Below are positions 1 through 8,389 of a stretch of 51,166 nucleotides of DNA, one piece after another. Made by a program: the position numbers and the translations under genes. This DNA comes from Planctomycetaceae bacterium (GTDB lineage: Bacteria > Planctomycetota > Planctomycetia > Planctomycetales > Planctomycetaceae): contig JAGQQG010000042.1 in the NCBI GenBank assembly GCA_020426325.1, forward strand, positions 1 through 51,166, read 5' to 3'. Under the pieces are notes generated by a model. That model did not search any database. It saw nothing but the letters and a program-made list of their open reading frames with translations, and had not been told where the DNA came from. Every line of letters begins with the position of its first letter. Position 1 is the first letter of the stretch.

Positions 1-1148
1 GTCTCTGCAACCGGCCGAGGTTCTGGCTGGTTTTCTGCGGGTGGCACCTTCATGCCGATGAGTTGCTCGATGGCACGCAGTTCGCGTCGTTCATGCGAGG
101 AGCAGAATGTGAGGGCAATACCCGCAGCTCCGGCCCGACCGGTCCGACCGATGCGGTGGACGTAACTTTCCGGCTCAACCGGAAGGTCAAAGTTGACGAC
201 ATGAGTGATGCCGTCGATGTCAATTCCCCGTGCAGCAACGTCGGTGGCAACGAGCACGTTTACCTGCTTGCGGCGAAAAGCGTCCAAGGCACGTTGCCGG
301 GCGCTCTGCGATTTGTTGCCATGAATGGCAGTCGCCCGAATACCGTATCGGACCAGTTTGTCGGCCAGCAGATTGGCCCCTCGCTTGGTCTTGGTGAAGA
401 CCAGGGTTCGATCAACTTCCGGCCCATTCAGGATCTCTTTCAGCAGCGCCTGTTTGCCATTGCGTTCGACGAACAGGACGCGTTGCTCGATTCGTTCAAC
501 GCTCGTTGACTTGGGCGTGACGTCGACACTGACCGGATCGGTCAGCAGGTCTTCAGCAAGTTCGACAATCTTGGGAGGCATCGTTGCCGAGAAAAACAGC
601 GACTGTCGCTCTTCAGGGAGTTCGCTGATGATCCGCTTGAGGTCCGGCAGGAACCCCATGTCAAGCATGCGGTCGGCTTCGTCCAACACGAAGACTTCCA
701 GTCGTTCCAGGTCGATATGCCCCTGATTCATCAGGTCAAGGAGTCGCCCCGGGGTGGCCACGAGAATGTGCGCTCCCTTTCTCAAAGCCCGAACCTGATT
801 GCCTTGTCCCACGCCACCGTACACAAGTGCATGTCGCAAACTCAGGTGCTTGCCGTATGTGGCAAAGCTCTCTCCGATCTGAATGGCCAGTTCGCGGGTC
901 GGTGCCAGCACCAGCACGAACGGACAGTTCGGCACCGACTTGCGGTTGTTTCTGCCCAGACGATTGAGAATGGGTAACGCAAACGCGGCCGTCTTCCCGG
1001 TGCCCGTCTGGGCGCATCCGAGGACGTCACGACCCAGCAGGGCAGGGGGGATCGTCTGTGCCTGGATCGGGGTGGGGATTTCGTACTTCTCTTCAGCCAA
1101 AGCCTTCTGAATTCGCTTTGACAGTTTCAGTTCCGCAAAAGTGTTCAA
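1..1148 (-). CDS. DEAD-box ATP-dependent RNA helicase (RhlE-like), C-terminus cut by window edge
   Basis: An ATP-dependent RNA helicase that remodels RNA or RNP, typically in ribosome assembly or RNA decay. All core motifs are visible in the roughly 382 residues present: Q-motif region near 3-35, AQTGTGKT (46-53), PTRELA (83-88), TPGR (132-135), DEAD (156-159), SAT (187-189), ARGID (306-310) and HRIGRTGR (331-338). The frame stays open to base 1, so the basic or variable tail is missing. The start is TTG at 1148: no ATG or GTG lies between it and the upstream in-frame TAG, and GAAGGA sits about 7 bases before it. The gene lies 567 bp downstream of a same-strand secreted-protein gene, and that gap contains inverted repeats. 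RhlE-type is inferred from the compact core; exact subfamily (RhlE, DbpA, CsdA) is uncertain. Confidence 0.93.
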   Translation of the reverse strand, partial: MNTFAELKLSKRIQKALAEEKYEIPTPIQAQTIPPALLGRDVLGCAQTGTGKTAAFALPILNRLGRNNRKSVPNCPFVLVLAPTRELAIQIGESFATYGKHLSLRHALVYGGVGQGNQVRALRKGAHILVATPGRLLDLMNQGHIDLERLEVFVLDEADRMLDMGFLPDLKRIISELPEERQSLFFSATMPPKIVELAEDLLTDPVSVDVTPKSTSVERIEQRVLFVERNGKQALLKEILNGPEVDRTLVFTKTKRGANLLADKLVRYGIRATAIHGNKSQSARQRALDAFRRKQVNVLVATDVAARGIDIDGITHVVNFDLPVEPESYVHRIGRTGRAGAAGIALTFCSSHERRELRAIEQLIGMKVPPAENQPEPRPVAE

Positions 1149-1715
1149 GGGGTTTCCTTCGTAGGGGTGATTCGGTTCTGTCCGTTCATGAGACGGTTTG
1201 TCGAGATACGGACTGGACTCAAAATTGGAGTCGCACTAGCAGTGCAGGTGCGCAAAAGTGACGATCTGAGGTCGCTGCGGATGAGGGAGTGGACTGTCCC
1301 CGAATGACTGGGGGCCTCACAGATTTGTGAGGTCAAGCTCGCTCAACGCAAACGCCGCCTGATCAGGAATTCCGGACAAACAAGTCAGGTCACGGAATTC
1401 AGTGCATTCCTGAGAACGCGAGCGGCTTTCCAGAGCGGTTCACACAACCGATGGTTGGCAGCAATTTTGTGTGGCAAAAAAGCCAGCACCAGCTAAACAG
1501 GGTCGTGACACAATTCACCTCCGTCAGAATCCCTGTTCGATCGGAACGTACTCGACTGAAGAGTGAAAGTACGACTCGCTTATTTCCGATCGGCTCAACT
1601 CTTAATTCCCTTCGGAAACAAAAGTCTCCGGGAACTATACCATCAACAATCTCCCCCGCCAAGCTAGAAATTCCCGTCAAGGCGAGTCAGCGAGTCAAAC
1701 ATGGTTTCGGCTGAT
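1149..1715. other. Intergenic region with inverted repeats, upstream of the helicase
   Basis: No convincing gene is seen in these 567 bases. Three inverted repeats stand out. CCTCACA/TGTGAGG at 1315-1321 and 1326-1332 is a perfect 7-bp stem with a 4-base loop. GAATTCCG/CGGAATTC lies at 1367-1374 and 1393-1400. A nested pair lies at 1538-1592. Because both flanking genes read leftwards, the region is both the 3' side of the glycine-rich protein gene and the leader of the helicase gene. Confidence 0.5.
1538..1592 (-). repeat. Nested inverted repeat, possible leader RNA structure or terminator
   Basis: The outer arms CGATCGGAA (1538-1546) and TTCCGATCG (1584-1592) are exact inverted copies. Immediately inside, CGTACT (1547-1552) and AGTACG (1568-1573) are also exact inverted copies. 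The two stems are separated on one side only by a 10-base bulge (1574-1583). There is no U-tract, so a simple intrinsic terminator is not obvious. Function is unknown. Confidence 0.4.
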
Positions 1716-2561
1716 CTACTTCCGGAACAATCCACCGAGTGACTGGCCCAATCCCGTGACTCCCTGGCTGATGTGACGTCCGACCTGATCTGTTGTCCGG
1801 CCTATGTCTCGACCAACGTTGTCAGCAGTGCGGCCGATGTTTTGTGCGGCTCCTTCAGCAAATTGGCCCACATTCTGAGCCGCTGTGCCGATGGGTTTAG
1901 TGTCGATGGTGATCTCTGCTCCCAGTTTGCCGCCGACCCCGAGTGCGGCTCCGAGTTCTCCCCCCAGTTTGAGTTTGCCGTCTCGAACGGTCGCGTTGAC
2001 ACCCGCATCAAGGCCCAGCCCGGACCATGCTTCACCTGTGCCTGCGATCCCTGCGGGACCGATCTCGGTGCCGAGTTTTCCGCCGACTCGCCCGCCAGAG
2101 AATGCACTGCCACCGAGCTGCAGGCCGTTGTTCGAGAGCCCCGTTTGCACCTCCGCTTCTGATCCGACGAATGCTTCCCCTTGGGCGTAGTTGCGGATGT
2201 CGACATTGCCAACGGTCCCGCTTTGGGATGCTGAGGCGTCCGAGAAGGTGCCAGCCTGGGCGCCTCCTCTTGCTCCGGCGAACCAGACCTCGTCCCGCCG
2301 ATCACCATATTTCTGTCCGTCCGAAGTTCCTTGACGTCGCTCACCACTTACAAACACGCCAGCCTCAAATCCTGTTCGTTCGTCCAGACCTGCATTCACT
2401 CCTGCCTCGTATCGCACTCCGCCACTGGTCGATGACACCCCCGCTCTCTGCTGGTATTCCGCGTCGTTTGAAGCAGATGGCCGAGACACGGCACTGGCAT
2501 CTTCGGGCGAGCTGAGAAGGGTGAAGCTGCAGGTCAAGGCGATCAGGCAGGCGATTCTCAT
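1716..2561 (-). CDS. Secreted glycine/alanine-rich protein of unknown function
   Basis: I do not recognise a named family. The start at 2561 is chosen because AAAGGATT precedes it by a few bases and it opens a signal peptide (MRIACLIALTCSFTLLSS, cleavage probably after DASA, near residue 24). The mature protein, about 257 residues, is rich in Gly, Ala and Ser and is built of alternating short runs such as GLGLDAGVNATV and GGELGAALGVGG, suggesting a repetitive beta or glycine-rich fold. The last 55 or so residues change character to an amphipathic tail with repeated NIGRTADNVGRD/IGRTTDQVGRH-type units, ending in a basic GGLFRK. It probably acts outside the cytoplasm. Related-looking Gly/Ala domains occur in large exported or toxin-like proteins, but that is only a resemblance. 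Confidence 0.75.
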   Translation of the reverse strand: MRIACLIALTCSFTLLSSPEDASAVSRPSASNDAEYQQRAGVSSTSGGVRYEAGVNAGLDERTGFEAGVFVSGERRQGTSDGQKYGDRRDEVWFAGARGGAQAGTFSDASASQSGTVGNVDIRNYAQGEAFVGSEAEVQTGLSNNGLQLGGSAFSGGRVGGKLGTEIGPAGIAGTGEAWSGLGLDAGVNATVRDGKLKLGGELGAALGVGGKLGAEITIDTKPIGTAAQNVGQFAEGAAQNIGRTADNVGRDIGRTTDQVGRHISQGVTGLGQSLGGLFRK

Positions 2562-3277
2562 GGGCGAATCCTTTCGTGGTATCACGTTGGCTGAGATTGG
2601 ATTGATTGCCGCGTCTGTTTGAGAATCGTTATGATCGCATTCTGCGTGCCGTTGATGTCTAAATGATTATTTTTTGAGGGCGTGGACTTCCGTCTGTGTC
2701 AGATGAGCCTGCGATTCGACCTTTACTTCTTTCAGTAAGTGGATATTTTTAATGAGATTACTAGGGTTAACTAAGACGATTCATTTCGAGACTGGAGTGA
2801 TATCAATATGATGTCGTCCTGTTGTCTTGAGAGATCCCGAGTCTGCTACTGTCTCCAAGAATTGAAGATCTGACACGCCGCGGGACACGGATCAGGATGA
2901 AATGACAACAGCCTTGCATCGCCTTTCTGAATGCGAGCAGCGCCGGAGAATCACAGCGAGAGACTCTGCGGGCGCTGGAGTGGGGAATATGATCGATGCG
3001 GCGTTTTTTGCCGGTCATTGTTGAACTGGATTCGCAATCCTTCCGAAATACATAGTGCCCTCATTGTTAGCGATCTGCAGAGTGGTGGTGAGATTGCCTA
3101 AGCTGCCTATGTGGCGTACAGGTGATTGCTCTTCTCTCTTGTCGATAGCGAGGCGACGTCATAACCTCACATCTTGCAGATTCGTTCCAGAATCCCCCCG
3201 GATACGCTCGGCTAACTCAACAGGACGGCAATGAGCATTGGCTCTCTGCCTTCGCATTCGCTTGGAAGGAGTTCATC
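2562..3277. other. Intergenic region between divergent genes
   Basis: About 715 bases separate two divergently read secreted-protein genes. The stretch 2660-2790 is visibly AT-richer than its surroundings and is the likeliest place for promoters, but I cannot pick out a convincing -35/-10 pair. Short open frames here (for example on the minus strand at 2803-3018) have no protein-like composition. I see no RNA gene. Confidence 0.4.
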
Positions 3278-5092
3278 GTGTGCCGATCGCTCCAACGGTT
3301 CACATTTGTCGTATTCTCGCTTGTCTTCACGTTCGCGACGCTCTGTTCGACGACTAATGCTGAGGATAAGCCTCGGCTGAAGATCGTGATGGCGTCGCCG
3401 CAGGGATTCCTCGACGATCTGGAATACCTCGTCGTCGATCTGGCTGAGGAGAAAAAGCAGTGGGACGATAACATCTATCCCAGCTTGGACATCTTTCTCA
3501 TTGGTGTCGAACGAACTGCACCGCTTCGATTCGACATCCTGCTCAGCGATGCCGGTGAGGACGACAAATCCGGGTATCGATATCAGCCGTGCATCCCCGT
3601 CGAGGCGGGACGCAAAGGGCTGAAGGATTTCATCGGGAATAACCTCAATCCGATAGGGATCGACGAAAAACTGAAGAAGCGTGGTTATTACGAGCTGACA
3701 GGAAACGTCTTTCAGGGCTGGATGCGGATACTCGATGGCGATGTCTCGTATGCATGCATCGCGGCTGCTGGACACGAGGACGACATTCCAAAGGAGATGC
3801 CGCTGCCGGAGGAGAGCCACAAGGACATCCTCGCGAAAGGCTATGACCTTGGCTTTGAGGTGTTGAATACGGCTGACCAGACGGAGCTGCGAAAGAAGCA
3901 GGCTGATGATTTCGTTCCCTACCTGATGAAGGATGTGGCGAAAAAGCCTGACGAAACTGAAGTCTGGTTTAATTTTCGCAAGACCTCACAGCTGCATAAG
4001 TATCAGCAGTTGCACCGCATGTACGTCGAGGCAAAGCAGGGAACGATCGGCTGGACGACGGACGTCGCCCAAAAGCAGGGAGTGGCCGAGTTTGTGCTCA
4101 AGGCACTGCCAGAGACAGGTCTGTTCGATTTCATTCAGACGATGGGGGCCGAGCCCAGCCGATTTGCTGCTATCAAAATGGCGGAAGATCCCGTGCTGGG
4201 GTTGAGGTTGAATCTCCCCTTCGATGATTTTCGCCGGGTTCAGTTGGATGAGTGGTATCCGGCAGCTCGTGCGGCTGCGAAGGACAAGATCGACGGCTCC
4301 GATGAGTTCGCAGAAGAGGAGCGCGAACCGGCAAAGCAGGCGACGGACTTGTTGTTCGATATGCTCGCGGCCGGCGATCCGTTGGGGAGACTGGACATGT
4401 TCATGGACATTACCCGGGCGGAGAGCGGCAAGCTGGGTATCGTCGGAGGCGTGCGGGCTCGGGATGGCAAAGCGGCTGACGAGATCGTCAAGCTCATTCC
4501 TAAGCTGCATCAGGAGTGGTCCGTCGTGATGGATTCCGAGATGATCGGTGATACGGCGATCCATACGCTTGATGTCACCAATGACACCCCCAAAGCGATC
4601 TTCGACTACTTTGGAGACTCGGGGATTGTGTATGTCGGGACGAGTGCTGAACTGGTCTGGATCGCGGGGGGCGAAGGCGCCTACGAAGCTCTGAAAGCCA
4701 ACATCGAAAAGGTGAGTTCCGGCGATTCGGAAGCCGACGCCACTCCGGAGAAGTTCGTCGATCTCAAGCTCCAGGCGGGGCCGCTGGTGAGCTTCGCGGA
4801 TGATCTGGCTGATGAAACCGATTGGAATCTGATGGGGGTCGTTGATATCAAGCCACCCGGTTCAGCCATCGGTGCAAGTGGCGATAAGGAAGCAAAAACT
4901 TTGCAGCCAGTCGATCCCAATGAGATTCGCAAGATTGTGCGGCGTTCGTTGCTGGTCGATTCTGAAGATCGGATCACCGGCGTGATCACCCGGACAGATG
5001 ACTACATCGGCGGCAAAATGACATTTGCACCCGGTGTGTTGCGAGCGGCAGGGAAGGTCGTTGCAAAGATCGTCAGTGATAACCTGCAGTAA
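3278..5092 (+). CDS. Large secreted protein of unknown function
   Basis: A 604-residue protein that I cannot place in a known family. The GTG start at 3278 is well supported by GGAAGGAG six bases upstream and by the signal peptide that follows (hydrophobic FTFVVFSLVFTFATL, cleavage probably after STTNA, near residue 28). The mature part is acidic (many Asp and Glu) with no transmembrane segment and no Cys-rich motif, so it is probably a soluble periplasmic or surface protein. No catalytic motif is recognisable. It ends in a strong hairpin shared with the convergent prepilin-peptidase-like gene, so it is most likely transcribed alone. Confidence 0.85.
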   Translation: MCRSLQRFTFVVFSLVFTFATLCSTTNAEDKPRLKIVMASPQGFLDDLEYLVVDLAEEKKQWDDNIYPSLDIFLIGVERTAPLRFDILLSDAGEDDKSGYRYQPCIPVEAGRKGLKDFIGNNLNPIGIDEKLKKRGYYELTGNVFQGWMRILDGDVSYACIAAAGHEDDIPKEMPLPEESHKDILAKGYDLGFEVLNTADQTELRKKQADDFVPYLMKDVAKKPDETEVWFNFRKTSQLHKYQQLHRMYVEAKQGTIGWTTDVAQKQGVAEFVLKALPETGLFDFIQTMGAEPSRFAAIKMAEDPVLGLRLNLPFDDFRRVQLDEWYPAARAAAKDKIDGSDEFAEEEREPAKQATDLLFDMLAAGDPLGRLDMFMDITRAESGKLGIVGGVRARDGKAADEIVKLIPKLHQEWSVVMDSEMIGDTAIHTLDVTNDTPKAIFDYFGDSGIVYVGTSAELVWIAGGEGAYEALKANIEKVSSGDSEADATPEKFVDLKLQAGPLVSFADDLADETDWNLMGVVDIKPPGSAIGASGDKEAKTLQPVDPNEIRKIVRRSLLVDSEDRITGVITRTDDYIGGKMTFAPGVLRAAGKVVAKIVSDNLQ

Positions 5093-5120
5093 GGCTGCCG
5101 TTTTGACGAGTCAGGCACGT

Positions 5121-5151
5121 GGATAGTCACACTCGCGGAGTGTGGCTATTC
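5121..5151. terminator. Hairpin between convergent genes, probable two-way terminator
   Basis: GGATAGTCACACT (5121-5133) and AGTGTGGCTATTC (5139-5151) form a 13-pair stem (two G-U pairs) around the loop CGCGG. It lies 28 bases after the stop of the plus-strand gene and overlaps the TAG stop (5146-5148) of the minus-strand gene. The U-tract is weak on both sides. Confidence 0.6.
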
Positions 5152-6219
5152 GTCTTCTTGGGGAGTGGTTTGATCTGAGGGAGTGGTTTCAACAAGCGGG
5201 TCGCTCGACTTCGAGTGATCGCTGCGTTTGACGGGTATTAACTGGTATAGACGGCTGAGCCCCAGAAGGATCACGAGTCCGAAAACCGTAATGGTTCCGA
5301 TTGCGGCGAGACTCAACCAGTCGCCGAACAGTCGACGCAACGCGAACGTCGACACTCGGTCGTTGGCCGAAGCTCCTTTCGAGAGTCCGAACTCCAGCAT
5401 CCAAATCCATCTCCAGGTGAAAATAACGATGATGGACGCCAAGCTGAGGTAAGGGCCGTAGGGGACGTAGTTTTTGTTGCCAAGGAGTCTTGCCAGCAGT
5501 CCGACGGAAAGAGCGCAGAGCGGTGCGATCATGAAGGCGATGACTGTCGGCTGCCATCCCAGGAAACTCCCAACCATCCCCATCAGCCAGACATCGCCCA
5601 GCCCCATCGTCTCCTGCCCGAGAAGCCCACTTGAGATTTTTCTGACGCCCCAGGTCAGCCCACCGCCCGCGACAAGGCCAGCAGCACTCCATGCAAAGCC
5701 GTGCAGATGTGGATGAACGGCCATCCATTCCGGGCGATAGGGGCCAGCCAGTTGAGGGATCTCCTGATTCCAGTCAATCCAGACATGAATGATCTGCAGG
5801 TCACCCGCCACGGTGGCGCCGAGGAGACCGAGGATCATGCCGGGAACCGTGACCGAATCGGTGATGTAGAACGATTCCAGGTCGGTCGCGGTGGCGGCCA
5901 CGAGCAGGACGATCAGAAGTGACTGGTAGATGACGCGAGCGTCCCGCCAGAACGGTTGCGGGATGACATCGGGTGTGTCCTGGCATCCGGCTTGAAGCAT
6001 CGCAAAGGTCAGCCCGGCAGTCAGACCCGCTGCTGTCACAGCCGAGACGATTCCCCAAGACCCCATCGGAAGTTTGATCTCATGAAACGCCCGCCGGGTG
6101 AACGCCCAACAGATGCTGGCGGACACCAGGGCAACGATCCCGGCGGAGGTGGTCAGTGGAAATCCAAACATGTCGACGGAATAGCAGCCGGAGGGCAGAG
6201 CGTCAAATCTGTGGGACAT
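5146..6219 (-). CDS. Prepilin peptidase-like (A24 family) membrane aspartic protease
   Basis: A 357-residue polytopic membrane protein carrying both aspartates of the A24 (type IV leader peptidase) family: ATATDLESFYITD with Asp near 113, and GLGDVWLMG with Asp near 209. Several hydrophobic segments surround these motifs (about 24-40, 55-75, 98-112, 126-138, 175-190, 210-250, 258-275). The N-terminal CxxC domain that in PilD methylates the new N-terminus is not recognisable, so it may cleave without methylating. The C-terminal 80 residues are an extra transmembrane segment and an acidic tail. In the family this enzyme processes type IV pilin or type II pseudopilin leaders; no pilin gene is nearby. 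A start at Met17 is an alternative. Confidence 0.85.
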   Translation of the reverse strand: MSHRFDALPSGCYSVDMFGFPLTTSAGIVALVSASICWAFTRRAFHEIKLPMGSWGIVSAVTAAGLTAGLTFAMLQAGCQDTPDVIPQPFWRDARVIYQSLLIVLLVAATATDLESFYITDSVTVPGMILGLLGATVAGDLQIIHVWIDWNQEIPQLAGPYRPEWMAVHPHLHGFAWSAAGLVAGGGLTWGVRKISSGLLGQETMGLGDVWLMGMVGSFLGWQPTVIAFMIAPLCALSVGLLARLLGNKNYVPYGPYLSLASIIVIFTWRWIWMLEFGLSKGASANDRVSTFALRRLFGDWLSLAAIGTITVFGLVILLGLSRLYQLIPVKRSDHSKSSDPLVETTPSDQTTPQEDE

Positions 6220-6375
6220 CCATTTGTTGGAGAATTCACAGGGGAGCTCTCACCACGGGTGCGTTGGTGGTGCGGCGTTTGAAGGGCATTTAGCCAATGT
6301 TGTTCGCATCATTGACTGCTGTGGAGTGGGCGTTTCTCGGCTCTCCGTTGGGGTAGAGAACAATTCTGTCTACGC

Positions 6376-6531
6376 ATGTTCGATCACCTGTCGCTGCTTG
6401 ACATTCGGGCGGCTGGTTTCTATCGTTACACCAGAAATTGTCCGGACTTCCGCGAGCTGTGGCGTGGTTGGATCGCCGACCATCCAGGGCAAATGAGGTG
6501 GAAGTACCGGTTTTTGTGGATTGGTGGATAG
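6376..6531 (+). CDS. Possible small protein (51 aa), unknown function
   Basis: A 51-codon frame from ATG 6376 to TAG 6529-6531, starting MFDHLSLLDIRAAGFYRYTR. The product is basic and unusually rich in aromatic residues, with four Trp, and its codon use looks like that of neighbouring genes. Against it: no good ribosome site is seen immediately upstream, and nothing identifies the family. It could be a real small protein or chance. Confidence 0.25.
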   Translation: MFDHLSLLDIRAAGFYRYTRNCPDFRELWRGWIADHPGQMRWKYRFLWIGG

Positions 6532-6716
6532 CCTCTGCATGGTCGCAGGGGCGTTTGTTCTGGTGACAAAGCAGACGTCCGGCGGCAACTCAGAAGGAAT
6601 GATCCTGATGTGAGCAACTGCGAACATAATGGTCGGTGTCCATTGATCCGAAGGAAGTGAGCGTTTGCTCGCCTCTCCGTTTCGGAGCATGCAGTCCGGC
6701 TTGTTGCGGAGACGTT

Positions 6717-6743
6717 AAAGTGGGACCAGTGCCCGCTTTTTTT
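6717..6743 (+). terminator. Terminator-like hairpin in the nusA leader (candidate attenuator)
   Basis: AAAGTGGG (6717-6724), loop ACCAGTG, and CCCGCTTT (6732-6739) give an 8-pair stem with one G-U pair, followed by an unbroken T run to 6743. It lies 72 bases before the nusA start. Its AGTGGG...CCCGCTTTTT core resembles the hairpin found before rimP-nusA operons in proteobacteria. Confidence 0.65.
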
Positions 6744-6814
6744 GTTATTGGGGCTGTCGAATATGTCGTTCCCGGGCGAATCCGGGGACGCAGACAAGGA
6801 GAGGCGTCGTCAGT

Positions 6815-8308
6815 ATGAACGGTGTTGAAGTTCTCCGCATCGTCGACGCGATCCATCGGGACAAGAGTATCGACCCCGAGATCGTGTTTGAGGGGATCGA
6901 ACAGGCGATTCTGTCGGCTGTGCGCAAGTACTACGGCGAGGAGGAGGAGATCGAAGTTACCATTGATCGCGAAGGTGGCGAGGTTCATGCCACGCTGAAT
7001 GGTGAGGAGATTCCGCCGGACGATCTGGGGCGGATCGCCGCTCAAACCGCCAAACAGGTGATGATCCAGAAGATTCGCGAAGCGGAACGGGATGCCCTCT
7101 TTGAGGAGTACGAGCAGTTACGATCGCATCTCGTCAATGGGACCATCACGCGGCTCGATCATGGGATTGCAACTGTCAATCTTGGCAAGGTTGAAGCATT
7201 GTTGCCGCGGAGTGAGCAGATTCCTGGCGAGTCACATCGGGTGGGTGAGCGGGTACGGTGCACTGTGATTGACGTCCGCAAGCAAGGGAGTCGGGTGAAG
7301 ATTATTCTCTCGCGGGCTCATCCGGATTTGGTGCGTCGATTGTTTGAAGTTGAGATTCCAGAGGTGAGCGAGCGGATCATTGAGGTGCGATCGCTGGCTC
7401 GGGAGTCTGGTTACAGATCTAAAGTGGCGGTCTCATGTTACGACAACAGCATTGACGCAGTTGGTGCATGCGTTGGTGTGCGGGGTTCGCGAATCAAGAA
7501 TATTGTTGACGAACTGGCAGGCGAGCGGATCGACATCGTCCGGTGGAATGATTCACTTCAGGTGTTGATACCCAATGCCCTTCAGCCGGCTGAGGTGGAG
7601 GACGTAATCTTATGTCCCATGCTGGGCCGGGTGATTGTCCTGGTGCGAGATGATCAGTTGTCGCTGGCGATCGGCAAGAAGGGTCAGAATGTTCGGCTGG
7701 CGTCGAAACTCGTTGGCTGGGACATTGAGGTGATGACCCGCGAAGAGCTGGACGAGCAGCTCGATCGGTCGGTTGCTGCGTTTTCGCAGGTTCCGCATGT
7801 GTCAGAGGAGCTTGCTGAGGCATTGGTATCGCAAGGGTTCTTTAGTTTTGAGGACTTGTCGGTCATCGAGCCTGATCAGCTGCTGGAACTGAGCGGACTG
7901 ACTCAGGAGCAATGCGATGAGATCGTCGAGGCAGCCGATCGTGAAAGTGAGCGAGAGGAGCAGGAGGCCGATCAGAGGCGTTCTCTTGAACAGGCTGCCA
8001 GGCGTGCTGAGCGTGAAGCGACCGAGCTGGCTGCACAAGCTGGAATTACCCCGGCTGAGTTGGAGGCGATGGAGCAACAGGCTGCGGGCCAAGCGGACGA
8101 TGTTGCAGAGGCTGAGGAGCAGGCTGCACTGAGTTCATCGGATGGGGAAACTGTTGGGGTGGATTCCTCTGAGTCTGAAGGAGAGCCTGGAGAAGTTACG
8201 GGTAGCCCCTCTGCGTCTTCCGAAGTGGCCACTGCGGATCCGGGTGCAGAGACCAGCGAAGAGGACTCACTGGAAGCGGAGTCAACTGAAGAAGAGTCGC
8301 CCGTGTAA
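6815..8308 (+). CDS. nusA: Transcription termination/antitermination factor NusA
   Basis: NusA binds RNA polymerase and nascent RNA to modulate pausing, termination and antitermination. The 497-residue protein shows the standard order: N-terminal RNAP-binding domain (about 1-100), S1 domain (about 105-170), then two KH domains with [10 protein letters not shown] near 221 and [10 protein letters not shown] near 287. A helical region near 320-375 resembles the C-terminal AR-type repeats. The last 120 residues are an acidic, low-complexity Glu/Ser/Ala tail. The ATG at 6815 is preceded by AAGGAGAGG. It is the first gene of a nusA-infB-rbfA cluster, 81 bases ahead of infB. The upstream terminator-like hairpin suggests autoregulation by attenuation. 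Confidence 0.97.
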   Translation: MNGVEVLRIVDAIHRDKSIDPEIVFEGIEQAILSAVRKYYGEEEEIEVTIDREGGEVHATLNGEEIPPDDLGRIAAQTAKQVMIQKIREAERDALFEEYEQLRSHLVNGTITRLDHGIATVNLGKVEALLPRSEQIPGESHRVGERVRCTVIDVRKQGSRVKIILSRAHPDLVRRLFEVEIPEVSERIIEVRSLARESGYRSKVAVSCYDNSIDAVGACVGVRGSRIKNIVDELAGERIDIVRWNDSLQVLIPNALQPAEVEDVILCPMLGRVIVLVRDDQLSLAIGKKGQNVRLASKLVGWDIEVMTREELDEQLDRSVAAFSQVPHVSEELAEALVSQGFFSFEDLSVIEPDQLLELSGLTQEQCDEIVEAADRESEREEQEADQRRSLEQAARRAEREATELAAQAGITPAELEAMEQQAAGQADDVAEAEEQAALSSSDGETVGVDSSESEGEPGEVTGSPSASSEVATADPGAETSEEDSLEAESTEEESPV

Positions 8309-8389
8309 CTGGTGGTTCTTGAATGATGGTGGTGTGTCTCATGCAGTCGTCATCGAAAGTCATATTTGGTGGAAACTGAGGAGAAGAAT

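Larger units (their letters stand above)
6220..6814. other. Region upstream of nusA: possible small gene plus structured leader
   Basis: This region between the divergent A24 protease and nusA holds a possible 51-codon gene (6376-6531). It also holds a structured leader: a small hairpin GAGC-gttt-GCTC (6659-6670), a hairpin CTCCG-ttt-CGGAG (6675-6687) and a terminator-like hairpin at 6717-6743. rimP, expected before nusA in most bacteria, is not present. Confidence 0.55.
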
